From: Juglans regia
Taxonomy: Eukaryota > Streptophyta > Magnoliopsida > Fagales > Juglandaceae
NCBI RefSeq assembly: GCF_001411555.2
Contig: NC_049906.1
Span: 1,120,781 to 1,184,780 of the forward strand
Direction of reading: 5' to 3'
DNA: 64,000 bases
The notes under the pieces were generated by a model. The model was given only the letters and a program-made list of their open reading frames with translations, was not told the origin of the DNA and did no database searches. Positions 12,210 to 24,165 of this stretch are shown piece after piece (within the stretch, counting starts at the first letter, position 1; every line of letters begins with the position of its first letter). The position numbers were made by a program, and so were the translations under genes.

Positions 12210-14115
12210 CTGAATAGAACAGAAACAGAATCAAATTCAGAATCAGAGAGTCATGCCAAAGGTTTTCAGAAATCATGTCTTTTCCAAACAGTGTACTGAA
12301 CAAAAATCTTCGGAACAGGACAAAATCATATCACAACATAATTTATGCACAAATTTCATATTCGCTCTCATTTTCAAAGTTCAGAAACAAAATGTCAAAA
12401 ATAAGCTCATGTCTACACCAGTCATGACAGAAAATACGTTATTCTTAAACAGAATCTCATGAGTAATGCAGAACAAATATCTAAGATTGTTTTCAAATTT
12501 CTTTTCATAGCAGAACATGCACATTTTCCAAAAAGGACCTCAGTTCGTTTTATTTAATGCAAAGTCTAGCATAGGAACCCCGCTTACCTGGACTTCTTAG
12601 CTTTTCAGAATTTTCCTCAAAATGTCGAACAATTAACAATCGTCACCTATCAAATAATCAAGTAATTCCCGTAAATTTCCAATCAACCACTTATTTCGAT
12701 ATTTAATCCTAAATTTCTAAAATAACCTACTTAATTCCTCAAAACCTAAAATTTCATAACCTTAAAATTTATCATCTTTTTCTAAAATCGCCACTGTCCA
12801 ATTGATAACTTTGACTAAAAACATTTAAAAAATCTAACTTATTTATTAATGAAAACAACTTATAAATTTCAATACTAGATAAAATAATTATCCCAAAATA
12901 TTTTAAAGTAAACCATAACTATTATTAAATAGACTAAAACATATCTAAAATGTAAAAACAACATTACTCCAAAATTATTTACTCTTAACATAGATCTTTA
13001 CTTAATAACATAATAAAATTATTTTCTGTAATCATAACTAAATAATAGTGAACTAATACATAATAAAATATAAAAGCCCATTAATAAAACATGCAGTGAA
13101 GGGCATTACGGTAATTCAATTAATTCCTTGAAAAGTAACCAAAACAGAACCTATGTACTGAAACACATGCACGACGGAAACTACCAAGGAAAACCGAGAC
13201 ACGCGTCGAGGGTGAGGCGCGACGGGGCTGACTGGAGGGACTGCGGTGGCGCGGCAGAAGAGCAAGAGCAAGGCGAAGTTTCTGTCGAGCAGCGCTGGGC
13301 ACTAGAGAAGGAGAGGGAAAAGTGAGCGAGAGAGGGCGGAGAGAAAGGAAGGAGTAACCGAGGGAGGTACTCACCGCGAGGGACAAGGCGGAACTGAGGC
13401 GGCTCGAGGCTGACGGAAAAGTGACAACCGGCGGATTCTGTGGCTGGTCCGATAGTTTTCCCGACGTACGGTGGTGGCTAACCGTGTTAGAGGTGATGCT
13501 CTGTTTTTGAGAGGAGAAACAGAGGATTTTAATTCGGTAAAAGCATGGATTGCTGATTCCCGTGGCTGTCGAAAGCGTTTTCCGAGGTTTTTTCTGGGCG
13601 TCGATTTTACATGGAGATGGAGGTTGGGGGAGGACGAACCGGGCAGCAGTGGTGACGAACACGTTTGGGCTTCCGTGAGGGTGTCGGACGGCAACGGGGA
13701 TGGCTAAAAGGTGCAGAGAAAACTGTGGAAAATCGAGAGGAGAGGGAGAGAAAAAAACACAGGAAGCGGCTATTCTAGGTCTTCGTCATGCACACTAGTG
13801 GTTGGCTACGGATGCAGGGTTGACGTGAACGGTTGCTGCGTCGAGGGCTACGGATTGCTGTTTGCGCGGGGAGGAGTTTCTAGCGGCGGCAGTGTTGGGT
13901 AAAATCTCAGTGCTTGGGAAAAACATAATCATCTATATATATGTGAGGTGAAACCCTAGAGAGTCGAGAGAGACGTGTGTGCATGCATGCCGTGAACGAA
14001 TGCATGTGTGTATGCATGCTGTGCGACGGAAAAATAAAATATAAGCCGTGCGAAAAATAATATAAACGGAAAGAGAAGGAAACGAAAAAATAAATAAATA
14101 AAACAAGCGGGGAGA

Positions 14116-14119
14116 ATAA

Positions 14120-14150
<31 letters not shown>
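14116..14150. repeat. AAT microsatellite
   Basis: About eleven AAT units near the solo LTR's end. Confidence 0.9.
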
Positions 14151-14153
<3 letters not shown>

Positions 14154-14270
14154 TAAATAAATAAACGGCATAAATCTCCAAATAAATTAAAAAAAATCAG
14201 TCCATCTATACAAATTTTGGGTCCGGGTGTTACACAGGTAACCCTTGCGGCCATGCATAACTGACTTGAG

Positions 14271-14630
14271 AGCATTAACATTGGTTTGTGCATATATGAT
14301 CATGTACATAAATTTGAGTTAAGAATGACATTCAAGTGGCTTTAGCTAACCTCAATCAATTTCATCCCACATTGAATTAGGTATAAGGTTGGCTAAATTA
14401 TTATTTTTTTATTATTTTTGAGAAATTAACAATTAAAAATAATTTGCCAAGAGCAAAATTAGTCATTTTCTTACATATTTGTTGAACAACTCTAGCAAAA
14501 GTCCATGGATTTATGGCTAGGTCCATATCTTAATTAATTGATCTATGGCTAAGTCAATGTAGAGTATTTTTTAGACATCTTCATCAATATTTACATTTCA
14601 CTAGCATTTGGCTAAGCTAATGCAATACAG
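14271..14630. mobile_element. ~360-bp insertion in copy A, probable MITE
   Basis: Copy B runs directly from GAATTGAG into TTGTAAATATATAGC, while copy A has 360 extra bases between the equivalent sites. The insertion starts AGCATTAACATTGG and ends GGCTAAGCTAATGC plus a few bases; GCATTA is present at both ends in inverted order. No clear target-site duplication is visible, so superfamily is open. Confidence 0.5.
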
Positions 14631-14718
14631 TTGTATAGCTTCTTCTTTACATGAGATTTGGTCCTGAGATTCCTAAGCATCATCCTTTTCGATGAAAAAG
14701 AAGAGTAGTATATAGTAT

Positions 14719-14895
14719 GAGTAATACTACATGCAGTCATGGAGTGCTTATAAACCGATATACAGTCACTTTGAAAAATAATGAGGTTCACTATTAAAAA
14801 GTTATTATTTTTTCTTGTGGGTCCCGTATTTATATACTTTTTTTTAAAATGATTGCATGACGCTTGTACACTCACGACTGCAATTATCATTTCTC
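14719..14895. mobile_element. Mutator-like MITE, 177 bp
   Basis: The element starts GAGTAATACTACATGCAGTC and ends in the inverse of GAGAAATGATAATTGCAGTC, a 20-bp imperfect terminal inverted repeat. It is flanked by a perfect 9-bp duplication ATATAGTAT (14710-14718 and 14896-14904), the size typical of Mutator-like elements. It is too short to code. Confidence 0.8.
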
Positions 14896-14941
14896 ATATA
14901 GTATAGCATATTAATAATAAGGAGACCTGATCTCCAGTTTC

Positions 14942-14944
14942 TTA

Positions 14945-14981
<37 letters not shown>

Positions 14982-14990
14982 ATATATATA
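14942..14990. repeat. TA microsatellite
   Basis: A long alternating A/T run with a short interruption, in copy A. Confidence 0.9.
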
Positions 14991-15076
14991 GTATAGCATA
15001 TTCAATATATACAGGTCATGAGGTTGGCATATACTAGCTAGCTAGAGAATATTAATATCATATATTGTATGTGGAA

Positions 15077-16010
15077 CTTTAGGCTTGTGCAAATAATCTG
15101 TAAACCCGATGGACGTTTAAAGTGGCCTGACCCGACCCGAATTTGACGGGTTATTAATTTATCGACTTGCATCCCGACTAGTTAACAGGTTTATATCTTG
15201 AAGTTGAATCCGTCCGTATATAAAACTATTTCAGATCTCCAACCCTAGCCGCCCAAAGTAAAACACAATATCAGCTCTTTGTCTTCATCATCCCGAAGCT
15301 TCTCTTCATTAACTCATCTTCTCCATTCCTGCCAGAGGAAGGCAACCACCTCTCTGTACACACCCGGCAGCAAAGACTCTTCAGCCCTCTCCATTCGCCA
15401 TCTTTGCATGTCCAGATCTACACACTCTCACTTGGTTCTTCTCCATCTGCCCCATATCTACACACTCTCACTCGGTTCGTCTCTCTTTTCAAGTATTGCT
15501 GGATTGATGGATTTTTTTGTTTCTTTTTGCTTTCAAAATGATTTATTCAGTTGGGTGTCCTTCATGGATGCATCTACGATCACCACTCCATTCTTTTCTT
15601 ACTCTTGATAAGCAAGCCTAGTTCTTCAAGACGCATCTTGGTCATTTCAAGATCGTCGTCGTAGTCGACTTTGTTACCCATAGATTACCTCCAAAGAAAA
15701 GATATCACAAAACAACGAGAAAAAAAAAATAAAAAAAAATAAAAAGGAACAAAGAAAAAAAAAAGAGAAGTTTCATACATAAGGTGGAAAGATGCATGGG
15801 AGATATGGTTTTTGCTTGTTCTTCTACTTGTTGTTCTAACGGGTATTTAGCGTAATTCTGATAGATTAAAAAAAAGAGAGAGAGAGCGATATAGAGAGAC
15901 GGTTCGACCCGACCCGCACAGGTCGGGTCGGACCGGGTTCGTGTGCTTCTTCAAAAGTTACAGGTCGGGTCGGGCCCATAACAAAAAAATGGTGGTCGGA
16001 TTGCAGGCCT
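15077..16010. mobile_element. hAT-like non-autonomous element, 934 bp
   Basis: An 8-bp duplication ATGTGGAA (15069-15076 and 16011-16018) flanks the element. The ends are CTTTAGGCTTGTGCA and TTGCAGGCCT, so an AGGC(C/T)TG(C/T) core is inverted at the two ends. Both subterminal zones are rich in CCCGACCCGA / TCGGGTCGGG. An 8-bp duplication with TAGG-type ends suggests hAT. A serine-rich open frame at 15279-15608 has no known domain and is probably spurious. Confidence 0.65.
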
Positions 16011-16018
16011 ATGTGGAA

Positions 16019-17097
16019 GGGAAGTTTCCTTTTCTTTAATAAAGGACTTACATTTAGTACAATAATCTGCATATGTGTATAATAATTATTAGTAAATTGG
16101 TGACACCATTTAAGCATGCGTGTTTAATATTGACACCAGCTTACTTATAATAATTAGCAACTGATTAATGTATTGACCGCTATCATGGCAATTTCCTCAC
16201 AAAGTGACAAATGTATGATATTTGTAGTTTTGGGTGTGAAGCCTCGCGCATTTTTTCTTTTGAAAAGTGGGTAAATTTGAGATCCACATAAAGAAATTAT
16301 TTTTTAATAGTAGATCTCACTTTTTTCTAAATGAAGTACACAGAGCTTACATAATATTCTAAAACTGTATCTAGCATTACTCATGTCAAAACAACCAACC
16401 ACAATTATGAGGCCTCATCTTCCATATAATGAATTTGTTATTGATCGTAACAAGAATCTTTCAGGGGTAATTGAATTAGGACTTTTCCTCCTATATGTGA
16501 AAATTGCCATATATTATATATAATACGTAGTCCTCATCTTAATTTAATTTGTTATGTTGAAAATTTTTGTTTGTTATTGATCGGTTCGTTTGAGCAGAAA
16601 ATATGTTAATTGTGAAGTACATGATTTAGGGAGCTCCTTTGAAAAACATACTTTTTCCTTGATATACTTAATAATACACTTAAGTAGCTTCAATGACATC
16701 AACTCCAGTAATATGATCATCGCGATAACATTATTACTTGTCTGCTTCAAAGAATATTTAAGATAAATGTTAATAGTAGAACCTATCATTAAAAAGTGAG
16801 ATTTTTTATGTGGGTCTCATATTTAATTATTTTTTTTAAAGGAAGTGCGCCGAGCTTATACGCCCTAAGACTGTATAAAATACTTTTATTAATATATATG
16901 TATTCGAGTTTATAATTGTTGAATTCATGACCCATTTAATTCTTCCATGATATGAAAGTAATAATCTTGAGTTTTTCAAAAATTATGATTCAATGACATG
17001 AATAGAGATGAGTACTTCAATAGCTACTTACAGCAGGTAGGCATTTTGAAAGTAAAAATTAAATAAATTTGAGTGTGTCGATCGACTATATATATAA
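16019..17097. other. Intergenic stretch with two MITE-like relatives
   Basis: No gene. At about 16225-16384 a segment read on the minus strand starts GAGTAATGCTAGATACAG and contains GTGAGATCTACTATTAAAAA; at about 16764-16880 a partial relative has ATTAAAAAGTGAGAT and GTGGGTCTCAT. Both resemble the MITE at 14719-14895 but lack a clear duplication. Confidence 0.45.
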
Positions 17098-17258
17098 TTA
17101 TCATTTACTTCTTTGGCACCGGATTTTTTCCTTTACAAGCATAAGTAGCAATGATTAAAACAACAAATTAACATATATAGTATGATACATGACTTATCTA
17201 TTTCCTTAATGTCCATATATATATGGACGGAGGTTATGATGACTATATATGGGAAAAC

Positions 17259-17655
17259 TGTTAGATATTTTAACATGAACATTAATAAATGGATCTTTGA
17301 TTTTATATGATCCACAATAATAAACAATAATAATAAACGACGTACATTTCTCCATCTGTTTGATGAAGAAATGAATCTGGCTATGAGAGAAGAATCACCT
17401 AAGCAACTTGGCCTCACTAGTGTCTCCGGATGGCTAGAGGCACTCTAATGTTGTAGGTGAGAACCCTTTAACCCCTCAGTCCTATTTATAAATTTCTGGC
17501 CATCATGAAATCTAAGTTTTTGAGTCAGACTATAATTAGAGATAAGAGTTAATCTTATCTCTTAGGAGTTTCAATCCCATTATAACTCTAACAACTATTT
17601 AAAACTCTATCAGATATGGGTGAGTGGGACATAGAGTTCAAATAGAACTCTTACA
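17259..17655 (-). repeat. Copia 1, 3' LTR
   Basis: 397 bp, nearly identical to 23769-24165 with scattered substitutions. Begins TGTTAGAT and ends CTTACA. Confidence 0.95.
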
Positions 17656-18100
17656 TTCTCCCACTTGGCCCATACGCCCATAAATGATATTTTCCGTTCA
17701 TGAGTTTATTACAGGAAATTAACCATACTGCGCAAATTCATTTCTTGAAATTTTTCATAGCTTAATTTACATTTCATGAGTTCCGTAATATCAATGTCAA
17801 ACTAGATACTAATGCGAGTCATGGCGGTCCTTTATTATATAATCAACAAATTCCCTTCCATGTACCACAACATTAGTAACTTAATTTAACATGATCTTTG
17901 ATTGGGATAATTAAGGCTAATGCTATAATGCCTTGGGTTCCAATTCATGTCTATTGTTGATATTATCTTGTCATCATTCATCCATATAATTTAATGTACA
18001 TATAAAGTGGAAAGACAAGAAAACAGAAACAAAATAACCATAATAGATATCATTAAGTGTCAAAATAGAATTCAAAACATTTACAAGCTCATTAACATGT
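17656..18100 (-). other. Copia 1 3' untranslated region and polypurine tract
   Basis: Between the pol stop and the 3' LTR. The polypurine tract is at 17656-17666 on the minus strand. No other feature is seen. Confidence 0.7.
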
Positions 18101-21100
18101 TCATATCATAAGACCCATTCTATCAACATGTTCCTTAAATAGCTTTGCTACTAGACCCTTTGTTAATGGGTCTGCTATCATAAGCATAGTACTAATATGT
18201 TCTATGAACACTGTTTGTTTCTGTACTTCCTCCTTAATGCTTAGGTATTTGAGCTCCATGTGCTTGGCACCTTTAGAATACCTATCTTTTTTGGAAAAAA
18301 ATACTGTAGAGGAATTATCACAATAAATTCTAAGCGGCCTGGTTATAGAGTCGATAACTCCAAGCCCTGAAATAAAGTTCCTCAGCCATAAACCATGTAC
18401 TATGGCCTCAAAGCATGCCACAAACTCAACCTCCATTGTAGATGAATCAGTGATTATTTGCTTCATACTTCTCCATGAGATCGCTCCACCAGCCAGCAGA
18501 AAAACATAACCTGAAGTGGATTTCCTGCTATCAGAGCAACCAGCAAAATCAGAGTCTGAGTATCCAGTTACCTCCAAAATGTCAATTCTTTTGAAGGTAA
18601 GCTGGTAATCCTTAGTTCCTTGCAAATATCGCAATACCCTCTTTGTTGCTTTCCAATGAGACATCCCTGGGTTACTTTGGTAGCGCCCAAGCATGCCAAC
18701 TGCAAAACTAATATCTGGCCTCGTGCAAATCTGTCCATATATCAAGCTCCCCACGACTGATGCATAGGGGGTTTTTGCCATCTCTTTGCGCTCCCACTCA
18801 TTTTTAAGACATTGAGATAGGCTAAACTTATCACCTTTTGATATTGGAGTGTCCAGTGATGAACAACTTTTCATGCCAAATCTCTCAAGAACTCTTTCTA
18901 TGTAACTTTTCTGAGACAATCCCAACAGTCCTTGTTTTCAATCTCAAAAAATTTCGATTCCGATCACAAAAGATGCATCACCGATATCTTTCATTTCAAA
19001 GTTCTTAGAAAGAAAACCATTGGTTTGATAAAGTAAGCCAAGATCACTGCTAGCTAACAAGATATCATCATCATACAGAATCAAAATTATGAACTTACTC
19101 CCACTGACCTTTAAGTATATACATCGATCAACAATGTTTTCTTTAAATCCAAAGGCAGTAATGGTATCATTGAACTTTAAGTACCATTGTCGGGAAGCTT
19201 GCTTAAGTCCGTATATTGATTTCTTAAGCTTACATACTAGGTGATCTTTGCCCTCTTCTGAGTAGCCTTCTGGCTGCTCCATGTAGACCTCTTCATCCAA
19301 ACTTTCATTTAAAAATGCCGTTTTCACATCCATCTGGTGTAACTCTAAATCATAATGAGCCACCAATGCCATAATGATCCTGAAAGAGTCCTTTTTAGAT
19401 ATTGGAGAAAAGGTCTCTTTGTAATCAATGCATTCTTTCTGAGTGAAACCCTTGGCAACAAGTCTGGCCTTATATCGTTCAATATTGCCTTTTGAGTCTC
19501 GTTTGGTCTTAAAGACCCATTTACACCCGACTCTTTTACTCCCTTCAGGCAATTCAACGAGATCCCAGACTTGATTTTGATCCATGGATTTCAATTCTTC
19601 TTTCATGGCATCAATCCATTTACTAGAATCATTTCCCTGTATAGCTTGTGAAAATGTTAGTGGATCTTTAGTTGTCTTAATGTCAAATTCAGATTCCTGG
19701 AGATACACCACATAGTCTGTTGAAATAGTAGGTCTTCGTCTCTCTGAGAACTGCGTAAGACAACCTGTTCTGGTGACTCCGAACTTGGTTCATCAATGAT
19801 ATTATCATTCTGAGATGGATAATCATTTACATGTTCCAATGTATCATCGTGATGATCAATTAGAGGAACTATTATCCTTTCTGAGGATGTAGGTATAGGG
19901 ACATCTATCCGTACTTCCTCAATTATCACATCTCTGGGTTCAATTCTCCCACTGATCTCACCAAATTTAATGAATTTGGCATTCCCTGTTTCCACTATTC
20001 TCGGACTGTGATTAGGACAGTAAAACCTATACCATTTGGATCTCTCTGGGTACCCAATAAAGTACCCGCTTATAGTTCTAGGATCCAATTTCGTTTCATG
20101 TGGATTGTAAAGTTTCGCTTCGGCTGGGCAACCCCAAACATGCATGTGCCTTAAACTTGGTGTCCTATCAGTCCATAGCTCGAAAGGAGTTTTTGGAACT
20201 GACTTACTAGGAACTCGGTTTAAGATATACATTGCCGTCTTAATAGCTTCACCCTACAGTGATTTGGGTAAGGTAGTATTGCTTACCATACTTCTGACCA
20301 TATCCAATAAGGTCTGATTACGCCTTTCAGCAACACCGTTCTGCTGTGGCATCCTGGGCATTGTATATTGTGCAACAATGCCACGCTGTTCAAGAAGTTT
20401 GGCGAATGGGCCAGGGTTACGGCCCGATTCATCATACTTTTCATAATATTCTCCACCTCGGTCCGACCTGATGATTCACTTTTTTATCTAACTGCCTTTC
20501 CACCTCCATGAGAAATACCTCAAATACTGAAACAGCTTGAGATTTCTCATGTAGTAGGTAGATATATCTAAACCGTGAAAAATCATCAATAAAGATGATA
20601 AAATATTTTTCTCCACCAAAACATTCAGTGGAGAATGGTCCACATATATCAGTGTGAATTATTTCAAGAAGCCCTTTACTTCTTGTGGCACCTTTCTTAG
20701 TATGTTTGGTTTGCTTTTCTTTAATGCAATCCACACACACTTCAAGATTAGTAAAATCAAGATGCGGAAGTATCCCTTCTTTTACTAATCTTTGTAACCG
20801 TTCTTTAGAGATATGCCCCAATCTTTTATGCCACAAGTCATAAGAATTTTCATTCATAATGTTTCTTTTAGTTCCAATACATGTTTCATGGTACTGGGTA
20901 TAGGTATTTTTAATAAATATATTATCGAGGCAAAGTCGATAAAGACCATCGGAAAGAAACCCAGAACCAATAGATAAATCATTTCTAAACAAACTGAAAC
21001 TACCATTATAGAACGAAAAAGAATAACCATTAGTATCTAGTCTGGATAAAGAAATCAAATTACGCCTCACAGAGGGCACATATACTGTGTTATGAAGGTC

Positions 21101-22174
21101 TAAATATTGACCGGTACTTAAAACCAAACGAAAAGTTCCTATGGCTAAAACCTCAGCCTTATTATCGTTTCCCATAAAGATAAATCGTTCACTGGGGCTT
21201 GGTGTTTGGCTTGTAAGGTATCCCTACATGGTTATAGAAACATGAACATTAGCACCTGAATCTAGCCACCAAGAGTTAGTGGGAACATTTACAAGGTTTG
21301 ATTCAAAACATACAAAGGCAAGTGACTTACCTTTCTTTTCAAACCAAGCCTTACGTTTCGGACACTCAGCTTTCATGTGTCCATGCTTCCCACAAAAGTA
21401 GCATTTGCTACTGTTATGTTGAACCTGATTAACTTTCTTAGGCTGCTTTCCTTTCGGTGGTCCAATTCGTTTCATCTTGCCATACTTGTGCTCTTTCTTT
21501 CTGGCTTCTTTGGTCACAAAATTAACAGAGTAATGTCCTTGTTGTTTCAGGCTCGCTTCTTCCTGAACTACCATACTTGCCAACTCATTCACATTCCATT
21601 TGTTTTTAATAGAATTATAATGCATCTGGAATGGACCATACTGATGTGGCAATGAGTTCAGAATAAACTGAACAATGAAGGACTCCTCAACTTTCATTCC
21701 AAGGGTTTGTAATCTAGCGGCAATATTGGTTATTTCAAGGATATGCTCTTGCATTCCTTTAGCACCATCATATTTCATGGTGGTAAGTCTAGCCATAAGT
21801 GTTCCTGCTAAAGATTTATCTGCGGACTTAAACCTCTCCTCAGCATTTTTCAAAAAAATTTGGGCTTCCTCAGCACTAGGGAGTGAATTTTTTATATTTT
21901 CAGCTATGGTCATTTTCATGAACATCAAACTCAGCCTATTTGATCTCTCCCATTGTTTATATGACTCTCTCTGATCTCTGTCACTATTCTCAGTGATGGG
22001 TGGTGGTTTTGGACTTGTAAGTGATGAGTCCAAGTCAAGAACTCCCAATGTGAACCTAACTCGCTCAACCCATTCAGAAAAATTAGAGCAGTCAAAACAG
22101 GAACATATGAAATTTGTGATGTAGATACGCTTACTGCAAGAAAATTTTATCACATAATGCTTTGAATTAGACAC
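18101..22174 (-). pseudogene. Copia 1 gag-pol polyprotein, broken
   Basis: In order on the minus strand: gag with EWVERVRFTLG; CCHC knuckle CYFCGKHGHMKAEC; protease WWLDSGANVHV; GAG-pre-integrase LWHKRLGHIS; integrase with HTDICGPF, later RSDRGGEY and NGVAERRN; reverse transcriptase with TAFLNESLDEEVYM; RNase H ending in MIADPLTKG. Breaks: TAG at 21224-21226 (from CAG); frameshift near 20463, apparently four extra bases before the RSDRGGEY segment; TAG at 20254-20256 (from TGG); frameshift near 19735; TGA at 18944-18946 and 18938-18940 (both look like former CGA). The RT active site reads LYDDDILLAS instead of YVDD. The gag start is uncertain; the first residues of the open frame look degraded. 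Confidence 0.95.
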
Positions 22175-22211
22175 TTATAAATAATAATCAGAATTTAAAC
22201 AATTATGGATA

Positions 22212-22440
22212 AACTAATAGTATCATCAAAACCCTCCTTTGGGAGTAGATCTTAATACACAAAGTGTTCTCACCAGTATTAAATTCTGTGGATGAACTAG
22301 TTGTATCATCAGAATTCTCCTTTGGGAGTAAACTCTGATATACAAAGTGATCCCTCCAATCTTTACTTTTGATGGATGAACTAGAAGTGTCATCAAGACC
22401 CTCCTTTGGGAGTAGATCTTGACACACAAATTGTTCACTC
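22212..22440. repeat. Three ~84-bp tandem units, copia 1 leader
   Basis: Units contain ATCATCA-A-CCTCCTTTGGGAG and GGATGAACTAG. They lie between gag and the 5' LTR; open frames over them (DDTSSSS repeated) are probably by-products. Confidence 0.8.
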
Positions 22441-23754
22441 CATCATATCTACCTTACTATGGGTTTAATGATTTATCATAAAAATTAAGAAAATCTTGTA
22501 CCTTTGGGCAACCAATATTTTCTTAATTTTTGAAGTAAATCATTTGCCTTATATTGGATAAAATATGCATGACATAATAATAGCCAAAATAAACAATTCA
22601 TACATGTATTTAATAATATGCATAAAATCTAATTAATACATGTATATACCAAAAATTAGCATGTTAAAAAAAAATTTAATACATGTCTTTAACAATAATA
22701 ACATGCATAAAATTTAATTAATACCAACAATAACAGAAAAAATAAATTCTACATTTTTTTTAAAAAAAAAACTTTTCTGGGCTGGGCCAAGGCCCACGGC
22801 CTAGTCCCATTACAAAACAGAAAAAAAAACTCTCGGGCTGGGCCAAGGCCCACGGCCCAGGCCCATTACAAAACAGAAAAAAAAAGTCTCTCGGGCTGGG
22901 CCAAGGCCCACGGCCCAGACCCGTATCAATTAGAAGAAACCCTACGGTTTCTTTCTCTCCCGCCCACATGAACATTGTTTCCTGTGATGGTGCCGCAGCT
23001 CACACAGACCAGCCTTCCAGTGCCATATTCCTTTCGGTACCGTGCGATGGTGGAAGTCACCGGCGAGGAAGAGACGGCATGGCGTTCCCAGCCTCCTCCC
23101 GCCACCGAGGTCCACTTCACTCACGGTTTCCCCTCTTTTTTTTTTTTTTTTGTTTTGTTTTGTTTTGTTTACTAAATTTCTAGACAAAATCGCCGCGGGC
23201 AGTCGGCTTGAGAGCCCTCTGTCGCCATTTCAGAGACGCCGGCGAGGAGGTTGAGACCTCCTCGCTCCAAGCGCCGTCCTCCCTCGGGATTTTATTTTGG
23301 CAGGGACGACACTCATTTGGGATTTCACAGCCCACTGTGCCGTCCCGTCCACCTCCTTGTACAGCCGCGTGTCGTGACACCGGCCACCACCCACAGTGGT
23401 TCCACCATATACGATGGTTCCACAACCTCAACCACACGGTTTCTCAATTTTCTCCTAGTGTTATCAAGGCTTTTTTTTTTTTTAAAACACAGCAAGGTAA
23501 ACAATGCATAATATGTGACATACGCCCAATCAAAAGCAGATGTAGAGCCGAAATACAATAATAGTTGTGTGCATCGTATTTCATATAACACAGAATTAAT
23601 GTTGAAAACGTCGTTATGAACTTTCTCTTCCAGATCATAAAATCATCATAAAATCAATATTTTTAACCTTCCGTAATATGATAGAATCATAATATACGAA
23701 AACACATATTCATTGTATATTTTATCGAGATCATAAAAAATCTATCAACCTAAA
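22441..23754 (-). other. Copia 1 leader region
   Basis: Non-coding leader between the 5' LTR/primer site and gag. It includes a GC-rich part (22930-23450) with spurious open frames on both strands, T-runs near 23136 and 23467, and a GGGCTGGGCCAAGGCCCACG tandem repeat. No host gene recognised. Confidence 0.55.
22779..22922. repeat. Three ~57-bp units with GGCC palindrome
   Basis: GGGCTGGGCCAAGGCCCACG starts at 22779, 22835 and 22893, each followed by GCCCATTACAAAACAG and an A-run. GGGCC..GGCCC can pair, so the transcript could form small hairpins. Confidence 0.85.
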
Positions 23755-23766
23755 GCTCTGATACCA
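23755..23766 (-). other. Copia 1 primer binding site
   Basis: TGGTATCAGAGC on the minus strand, 2 bases from the 5' LTR; complementary to the 3' end of plant initiator methionine tRNA. Confidence 0.9.
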
Positions 23767-23768
23767 CA

Positions 23769-24165
23769 TGTTAGATATTTTAACATGAACATTAATAAAT
23801 GGATCTTTGATTTTATATGATCCACAATAATAAACAATAATAATAAAAGACGTACCTTTCTCCATCTGTTTGATGAATAAATGAATCTGGCTATGAGATA
23901 AGGATCACCCTAGCAACTTGGCCTCACTAGTGTCTCCCGATAGCTAGAGGCACTCTAATGTTGTAGGTGAGAACCCTTTAACCCCTCAGTCCTATTTATA
24001 GATTTCTGGCCATCATGAAATCTAAGTCTTTGAGTTAGACTATAATTAGAGATAAGAGTTAATCTTATCTCTTAGGAGTTTCAATCCCATTATAACTCTA
24101 ACAACTATTTAAAACTCTATCAGATATGGATGTGTGGGACATAAAGTTCAAATAGAACTCTTACA
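23769..24165 (-). repeat. Copia 1, 5' LTR
   Basis: 397 bp, pair of 17259-17655. It carries the promoter side of the element on the minus strand. Confidence 0.95.

Larger units (their letters stand above)
11359..14234 (-). mobile_element. Solo LTR (large, TGTAACACCC type), 2876 bp
   Basis: The element starts TGTAACGCCCCG and ends GGGTGTTACA, and is flanked on both sides by the 5-bp duplication CAGGT (11354-11358 and 14235-14239). The ends form a 10-bp inverted repeat with TG...CA. It contains no gag or pol, so it is a solo LTR or a non-autonomous LTR-type element. On the minus strand it begins TGTAACACCCGGACCC with a TATA-rich box near 13934-13941, which fits LTR orientation minus. A GC-rich middle part (13190-13900) gives long chance open frames. 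It holds a 30-bp tandem repeat (12059-12209) and an AAT microsatellite (14116-14150). Confidence 0.85.
10941..15070. repeat. Duplicated segment, copy A (interrupted)
   Basis: Copy A begins at TTATCATTTACT and matches copy B (17098-24770) through CCTTAATGTCCATAT, TATGGGAAAAC, CACCACACCGA, TCTCCTCCT, CATGCATA-CTGA-TTGAG, TTTGGTC-TGAGA and CTAGCTAGCTAGAGAAT. The matching parts are 10941-11358, 14240-14270, 14631-14709 and about 15035-15070. Between them sit a solo LTR, a 360-bp insertion and a MITE. I see no gene in the shared parts; they lie upstream of the CAD-type exon, so they could be old promoter or intergenic DNA. Confidence 0.75.
17259..24165 (-). mobile_element. Ty1/copia retrotransposon 1 (6907 bp, decayed)
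   Basis: Two 397-bp LTRs starting TGTTAGATATTTTAACA and ending CTCTTACA bound the element, and a perfect 5-bp duplication AAAAC lies at 17254-17258 and 24166-24170. The element is read on the minus strand: the primer site TGGTATCAGAGC (initiator Met-tRNA type) is at 23766-23755, and the purine tract AAGTGGGAGAA lies against the left LTR (17666-17656). Domain order protease-integrase-RT-RNase H defines copia. It is inserted in duplicated segment copy B. Confidence 0.95.

Noticed and set aside
11967..12303. Open frames giving repeated YYNPWLGR or YGPTTGYNSG peptides on the two strands
   Set aside because: Several frames stay open only because the repeat unit is a multiple of three; no start context or domain.
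13120..13902. Overlapping GC-rich open frames, up to 180 codons
   Set aside because: They lie inside the solo LTR, have no domain, and open frames occur on both strands because of GC content.
15279..15608. Serine-rich 109-codon open frame with possible membrane segment
   Set aside because: It lies within a non-autonomous hAT-like element and matches no family that I know.
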